Source of the DNA: Roseivirga sp.
GTDB taxonomy: Bacteria > Bacteroidota > Bacteroidia > Cytophagales > Cyclobacteriaceae
Reading direction: 5' to 3'
Assembly: GCA_029262895.1 (NCBI GenBank)
Contig: JAJCYM010000020.1
Coordinates: 1 to 64,000, forward strand
DNA length: 64,000 bases
Shown here: one piece after another, positions 59,196 to 64,000 of the stretch
How the letters are laid out: each line of letters begins with the position of its first letter
Numbering within the stretch: position 1 is the stretch's first letter
Position numbers and translations under genes: made by a program
The notes under the pieces: model-generated
Seen by the model: only the letters and a program-made list of their open reading frames with translations
Database searches by the model: none
Told to the model about the DNA's origin: nothing

Positions 59196-59957
59196 TCAAT
59201 AAGACTTGAGGATGTCCACGAAATCACGCGCCTTCAACGAAGCACCACCTATCAATCCACCGTCTACGTCAGGTTTGGAAAAAAGCTCAGGGGCATTTGA
59301 AGGTTTTGCGCTGCCTCCATAGAGAATGGTGATATCGTCTGCTACCGATTGACCATACTTTGAAGCCAAAAAGCTTCTGATAGTCTTATGCATTTCCTGT
59401 GCTTGATCAGAAGAGGCCGTCACCCCTGTGCCAATGGCCCAAATAGGCTCATAGGCAATCACCACGTTCAACATTTCGGCCGAACTCAAATGAAAGAGGC
59501 TTTCTTCTAATTGGTTGGTCACAAATGCGGCATGGTTACCCGACTCCCTAACCTCTAAGGATTCTCCACAACAGAAAATCGGATTCAGATTGCCTGCCAA
59601 AACAATGTCTACTTTGGCGGCCAATTGGGCATTGGTTTCATGGTAATATTCTCTTCTTTCGCTGTGACCCAATATGACATGGGTAACATCAATTGATTTG
59701 AGCATATCCACTGAAACTTCACCCGTATAGGCACCGGAAGCATGTTCGCTAACATTCTGGGCAGCCAAAAAGACCTTTTCGCTACCACTGACAATTTTTG
59801 CGACTTGTGACAAATGAACAAATGGCGTGCAAAGAATTGCCATGACGTCATCGTTGACCTCATCATTTACTATGTTCACTACTTCCGTGGCCAAAGCCAA
59901 TCCCTCATCAAGGGTTTTGTTCATTTTCCAGTTACCGGCTACAATTCGTTTTCTCAT
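59196..59957 (-). CDS. tpiA: Triosephosphate isomerase
   Basis: 'RKRIVAGNWKMNK', 'VILGHSERR', 'VIAYEPIWAIGTG', 'ILYGGSAKPSN'. Confidence 0.97.
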   Translation of the reverse strand: MRKRIVAGNWKMNKTLDEGLALATEVVNIVNDEVNDDVMAILCTPFVHLSQVAKIVSGSEKVFLAAQNVSEHASGAYTGEVSVDMLKSIDVTHVILGHSERREYYHETNAQLAAKVDIVLAGNLNPIFCCGESLEVRESGNHAAFVTNQLEESLFHLSSAEMLNVVIAYEPIWAIGTGVTASSDQAQEMHKTIRSFLASKYGQSVADDITILYGGSAKPSNAPELFSKPDVDGGLIGGASLKARDFVDILKSY

Positions 59958-59980
59958 TCTTAAGGGTGCTAATTTCGCCC

Positions 59981-60009
59981 CAAAGATAAATCATTCTATC
60001 TTAGATCAA
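59981..60009 (-). promoter_or_regulatory. tpiA promoter, TTG-N18-TATCTTTG
   Basis: Both -33 TTG and -7 TAnnTTTG with in-range spacing on minus strand. Confidence 0.55.
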
Positions 60010-60503
60010 TGGCCTTTGATTGGGAAGAAAAAAAGAAAAGAAAACGACTTGAACCAAAGGTGGCCAAGTTAAGGGCTGCAGACTATTGTGCCATTCAAGA
60101 GCGCTCTCAACAGCAGGTGCGCGACAAGTTATATACCTATGGTCTTCATGAAAATGAGGTAGAGGAATTGTTGGCTGATTTGATTATTGAGGGCTTTATT
60201 AATGAAGAACGTTTTGCAAGGGCCTATGCGGGTGGAAAGTTTCGAATCAAAGGCTGGGGCAAAAGAAAAATCATACAAGGCCTTAAGCAACACAAAATCT
60301 CCGATCGCTGTATTGGAAAAGGTCTGGAAGAAATACCTCAAGGAGATTATCTGGATACACTACTCAAGCATGCCAAAAAGAAATTTCCATCGTTGGAGGG
60401 CCAAAGTGAGTATTTCATCAAAGGTAAACTAACACAATACCTTACTATGAAGGGGTTTGAAGGTGATGATATTCGAGAAGTATTTCAAGAATTGTTTGAT
60501 TGA
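60009..60503 (+). CDS. recX: RecX-family regulatory protein
   Basis: 'ADYCAIQERSQQQVRDKLYTYGLHENEVEELLADLIIEGFINEERFARAYAGGKFRIKGWGKRKI'. Confidence 0.93.
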   Translation: MAFDWEEKKKRKRLEPKVAKLRAADYCAIQERSQQQVRDKLYTYGLHENEVEELLADLIIEGFINEERFARAYAGGKFRIKGWGKRKIIQGLKQHKISDRCIGKGLEEIPQGDYLDTLLKHAKKKFPSLEGQSEYFIKGKLTQYLTMKGFEGDDIREVFQELFD

Positions 60504-61675
60504 ACTCTCATCAAACCTTTTTGCCACAAGAAGAAATACCTTGCTCCCAGCAGTAGTAAGATTGGTATGAATGAAGTGGCATAAACCTGAAGGCCAAATA
60601 TCCAGACCAGCACCATCATAATAAGCAGAATAAAGAGCAATCGAATATAACTTCTTACCCACTTCGGAGGCTCTCTTTTGAGGATTAAAAAAGCTACATA
60701 AATATTAGGCAAAAAGGCCCAGAGAATATTGAGGTTGTTACGCATGCCATCATGGTCGGTACCAAACCAAAGAAAAAGCACGACTCCTCCGAGCAAGCCT
60801 GTAATCAACAACACTATAAAATCTAAAATTCTACTTCTCCTTTTGTTTTGGACATCACGGAGCGTTAAACCCAGCACTACTAATGCCAGAAAAGAAAAAA
60901 CAATGGTTGGTGTGAAAAATCCAACTTGCAGCTCACCATTCTGTGGGTCGTAAACCATCCGTGCGCTTTTGACTATAGGCTTGGTCACACCATTTTCGGT
61001 GATAGAGGCATTATCCAAGGAGCTCAAAATATAATCGGGTAAAAACATGTGCTCCTCAGCGGAGGCATTGGGATCAATTCGGGAACCGAGCGCAACGTCC
61101 ATTCCCATGCTGATCCAGGGCATTGGTCGGGTCTTGCTTCTGAGCAAATCTCTGAACGAGCTCGTCACCGTGAGGTATTCACCCGAAAAACTGATTTTGT
61201 CACCCAAAATGTTCTTCAATATATCCCGCATTTTAGTCGCACAATTGTCGAAGAAGAAGTCGTATTTGTACTTTTTGTTTTCGGGCTTTATGTTCCATTG
61301 CACGAATTCATAAACCTGTTGCTTCGAGGCTGAATCCAGGTCAAGTGTCTGTTCGTAAACCCATCTCTTATAATATTGATACTCTATCATGAATGTGTCG
61401 AAATCCTTAGCGTCCGCTTCATAAAGCAGCTTACCCATGGTGAATTTCAAATGGAAATTTGGGGTATCAAAATCGAAGCTTCCATAACCATAGGCCTTAT
61501 CAAAACCCCAAACGGGGTCTATAATGCGAATGGCATTGTGCCCGAACAGTGCGCTTAGATCTGAGCCAGGACCAACAGTAATGATGCTAATCTCCGCCCT
61601 ATCCGACAGCTTAAGGCTCTGGCCAAAAACAGTAAGAGGCAAAAGAAAAATAATCAGAAACAGCGTTTTGCGCAT
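60485..61675 (-). CDS. DUF4105 / Lnb N-terminal-like membrane protein
   Basis: 'ISIITVGPGSDLSALFGHNAIRIIDPVWGFDKAYGYGSFDFDTPNFHLKFTMGKLLY' plus C-terminal TM helices. Confidence 0.85.
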   Translation of the reverse strand: MRKTLFLIIFLLPLTVFGQSLKLSDRAEISIITVGPGSDLSALFGHNAIRIIDPVWGFDKAYGYGSFDFDTPNFHLKFTMGKLLYEADAKDFDTFMIEYQYYKRWVYEQTLDLDSASKQQVYEFVQWNIKPENKKYKYDFFFDNCATKMRDILKNILGDKISFSGEYLTVTSSFRDLLRSKTRPMPWISMGMDVALGSRIDPNASAEEHMFLPDYILSSLDNASITENGVTKPIVKSARMVYDPQNGELQVGFFTPTIVFSFLALVVLGLTLRDVQNKRRSRILDFIVLLITGLLGGVVLFLWFGTDHDGMRNNLNILWAFLPNIYVAFLILKREPPKWVRSYIRLLFILLIMMVLVWIFGLQVYATSFIPILLLLGARYFFLWQKGLMRVQSNNS

Positions 61676-61696
61676 AGACTCTTAAAACTAAAGGAT

Positions 61697-62797
61697 TTGA
61701 TACAAACTAAGGCTTCTCTTGTAGAAAAAAAGGGGCTAAATTTAATTCAAAACTTATCAAACCTAAACGAGCCTGTGAATCGCAACTTCCATGATGGCCT
61801 AAATTTCGTTGGCAAACTCACCCCACTCAGAATTTGGAATGCCATCCAGCTCACCGGAAGTTACCTTATTTCAAAGCTCACCAAGACGCCTTTTCATGCC
61901 GGAATGCCAACCAGCATCTCTCTGGAGCCAACCACATCCTGCAACCTGAGATGTCCTGAATGTCCAAGTGGACTTAGAAGTTTTACCCGTCCAACAGGTA
62001 TGCTTCAAAATGAGACCTATCAAAAAATCATTGACGAACTTGCTCCAAGGCTTAGCTATCTCATTTTCTATTTTCAGGGAGAGCCTTATTTAAATCCGAC
62101 ATTTCTAGAGCAGGTGTCCTATGCCACTAGAAAGAAAATTTATACTGCCACTTCCACCAACGCGCACTATTTGGATGATCAAATGGCAAAGCGCACAGTT
62201 GAATCCGGCCTGGACAGGCTTATCATCTCAATAGATGGTTCGACTCAGGAGACTTATGAACAATACCGAATTGGGGGTGATTTGGAAAAGGTGATTTCCG
62301 GCACCAAAAATATCGTGAAATGGAAGGAAGCCCTTAAATCAAAGACACCTCATGTCATTTTCCAATACCTGGTGGTAAAGCCCAACCAACATCAGTTAGA
62401 CGAAGTGCAGCAATTGGCCAAAACACTCGGAGTCAACGAAGTGGCATTCAAAACAGCTCAAATCTATGATTATGAGCATGGGTCAGACTTGATTCCTACC
62501 ATCGAAAAATATGCACGGTACAAAAAGGGAGTGAATGGCCAATGGCAAATCAAAAACAAGCTGACCAATCATTGTTGGAAAATGTGGCATTCCTGCGTGA
62601 TTACCTGGGATGGTAAGGTGGTGCCATGCTGCTTTGATAAAGACGCACACTATCAATTGGGTGACAGCCAACGGTCCGACTTTAAATCGATATGGAATGG
62701 GGAGGCTTATCGACAGTTTCGGGCCTCATTAATTCGATCAAGAAGCGAAATAGAAATGTGTAAGAATTGCTCGCAGGGTACAAAGGTTTGGGCTTAG
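61697..62797 (+). CDS. Radical SAM protein with SPASM-like C-terminal cluster domain
   Basis: 'SLEPTTSCNLRCPECPSG' (CxxxCxxC), 'CWKMWHSCVITWDGKVVPCCFDKD', 'CKNCSQG'; TTG start. Confidence 0.9.
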   Translation: MIQTKASLVEKKGLNLIQNLSNLNEPVNRNFHDGLNFVGKLTPLRIWNAIQLTGSYLISKLTKTPFHAGMPTSISLEPTTSCNLRCPECPSGLRSFTRPTGMLQNETYQKIIDELAPRLSYLIFYFQGEPYLNPTFLEQVSYATRKKIYTATSTNAHYLDDQMAKRTVESGLDRLIISIDGSTQETYEQYRIGGDLEKVISGTKNIVKWKEALKSKTPHVIFQYLVVKPNQHQLDEVQQLAKTLGVNEVAFKTAQIYDYEHGSDLIPTIEKYARYKKGVNGQWQIKNKLTNHCWKMWHSCVITWDGKVVPCCFDKDAHYQLGDSQRSDFKSIWNGEAYRQFRASLIRSRSEIEMCKNCSQGTKVWA

Positions 62798-62816
62798 GTA
62801 TAGTGGATTGCTGGAA

Positions 62817-63005
62817 GTTTACCAACTTTTTGAAAGTTGGTAAACGTTGGGATGTTGTGGTGGTACTCGGGGAGAAGTGAGTTCCTTCACTACGTTCAGG
62901 ATTAAAAGGTTTGTGGAGAAAGGGGGTTCAACTGAACGAGGCATCAACACCATCAGGTTTGCTCGTGACAGTCAAGATTGCCAACTATTTGGAAAGTTGA
63001 CAAAC
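62817..63005. repeat. Pair of REP-like palindromes flanking about 130 bp
   Basis: GTTTACCAACTTT-TTG-AAAGTTGGTAAAC (62817-62845) and diverged copy GATTGCCAACTATTTGGAAAGTTGACAAAC (62976-63005). Confidence 0.65.
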
Positions 63006-63026
63006 ATTGGGTTTGCTGGATAAAAT

Positions 63027-63200
63027 CTAACCCTTCAAGTGGCTCGGTAGCTTAACCGGTTTCTTTTGAAGGTCTTCAGGAGCGCAGGCATCACAGCCAC
63101 TGGAAGCACAGCCACTTTCGGCTTTGTATTGCTTCCAAAGGTTTCTCCCCATAAAGAAAAGGGCTGTTATAAATAATATGCCAATGATAATCTCCTGCAT
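63027..63200 (-). CDS. FeoB-associated Cys-rich membrane protein, 57 aa, absent from the ORF track
   Basis: Translation MQEIIIGILFITALFFMGRNLWKQYKAESGCASSGCDACAPEDLQKKPVKLPSHLKG*. Confidence 0.75.
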   Translation of the reverse strand: MQEIIIGILFITALFFMGRNLWKQYKAESGCASSGCDACAPEDLQKKPVKLPSHLKG

Positions 63201-63243
63201 TATGTGACTGTCAAAACGAGTAACAAGGGCCCAAAGTTCATAC

Positions 63244-64000
63244 TTATTTAGAATTCTTCCAATGTTGTTGGATAACTTTTAGCATTTCGGGATGTATGGA
63301 ATTGGCTGCGGCAATTTGGCGGCCAAAGAGAAAGTCTGTTCCTCCACTGAAGTCTGTGACCCTTCCGCCCGCTTCCTGCACAATCAAAGCACCGGCCGCT
63401 ACATCCCAAGCGTTGAGGTTGTACTCGAAAAAACCTTCAAAACGCCCACAAGCAGTATATACTAAATCGACTGCCGCGCTACCCATACGCCTTAGCCCAT
63501 GCGTTTTTTGCATCAAATCATTCAATATGGCTAGGTATTGAGCCATTTGTTCAAAATTGTAGTAGGGAAAGCCGGTCGCCAAAAGCGACTTATCCAGTGA
63601 ATCTATTTTTGACACTTCGATGGGCACATGATTCAAAAACGCACCTCCGCCTTTGGTACCATGAAAGCATTCATCTCGATTGATTTCATAGACCACGCCT
63701 AAAGCCAACTCATTCCTTTTCATCAGGGCAATAGAAATGGCGTAAACAGGCAAACCGTGGGTAAAATTTGTAGTTCCATCCAATGGATCGATGATCCAGT
63801 TGTAAATGTCGGATCGCTTATTCGAGGTTCCTTCTTCAGCAAAAAAACCAGCGCCCGGCAGCAATTTCTCTAAGCCATAAACCAATTGCTTCTCTGCCTC
63901 TTTGTCCACGTAGGAAACCAGGTCATTTAACCCTTTATATTCGACCTTATCACGATCGAATTTTCTGGACTCCTCACGAATGAAATCCCCTGTTTCTTTA
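63244..64000 (-). CDS. Inositol monophosphatase family protein, partial (runs off window end)
   Basis: 'EEGTSNKRSDIYNWIIDPLDGTTNFTHGLPVYAISIAL', 'NAWDVAAGALIVQEAGGRVTDFSGG'; frame stays open to 64000. Confidence 0.93.
   Translation of the reverse strand, partial: KETGDFIREESRKFDRDKVEYKGLNDLVSYVDKEAEKQLVYGLEKLLPGAGFFAEEGTSNKRSDIYNWIIDPLDGTTNFTHGLPVYAISIALMKRNELALGVVYEINRDECFHGTKGGGAFLNHVPIEVSKIDSLDKSLLATGFPYYNFEQMAQYLAILNDLMQKTHGLRRMGSAAVDLVYTACGRFEGFFEYNLNAWDVAAGALIVQEAGGRVTDFSGGTDFLFGRQIAAANSIHPEMLKVIQQHWKNSK

Noticed and set aside
1-64000. CRISPR arrays, tRNA/rRNA genes, prophage or ICE
   Set aside because: No regular spacer-repeat arrays, no recognisable structural RNA genes, no integrase, capsid or conjugation proteins among the ORFs.

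Overview
The window is a 64 kb segment of ordinary AT-leaning bacterial chromosome, almost certainly Bacteroidota. I infer Cytophagales-like from the T9SS C-terminal sorting domain, the MurF-Alr fusion, FecI/FecR, TAnnTTTG -7 boxes and gene content; this is not phylogenetically tested. I support about 47 protein genes. They include two signalling pairs (multi-PAS kinase/LytTR regulator; HisKA kinase/OmpR regulator), feoAB plus an unlinked Cys-rich Feo-associated gene, purKE, lysA, tpiA, prmA, recX, murF-alr, a copper-type P-ATPase, DsbD, an ECF sigma/FecR/STN cassette, a TonB receptor, and two enzyme-plus-outer-membrane-barrel fusions. I see no rRNA, tRNA, CRISPR array or prophage. The most interesting signals are regulatory and non-coding: (1) helically phased GTTAA/TTAAC arrays, one between an OmpR-family two-component pair and a divergent Asp/Phe-rich T9SS cargo gene, and a second with the same orientation and 23-bp spacing to a -7-like box upstream of an unlinked alpha/beta-hydrolase-like gene; (2) a perfect TTGCAA-N5-TTGCAA Fur-family-like operator before a TonB receptor; (3) two REP/MITE-like non-coding repeat elements, one with four symmetrically spaced hyphenated palindromes. 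Protein-level oddities are a HisA-like protein without the catalytic Asp, an alpha/beta-hydrolase-like protein without the nucleophilic Ser, an orphan Pycsar-effector-like membrane protein, and two small genes below the ORF cutoff. All family calls come from reading sequence; no searches were run.
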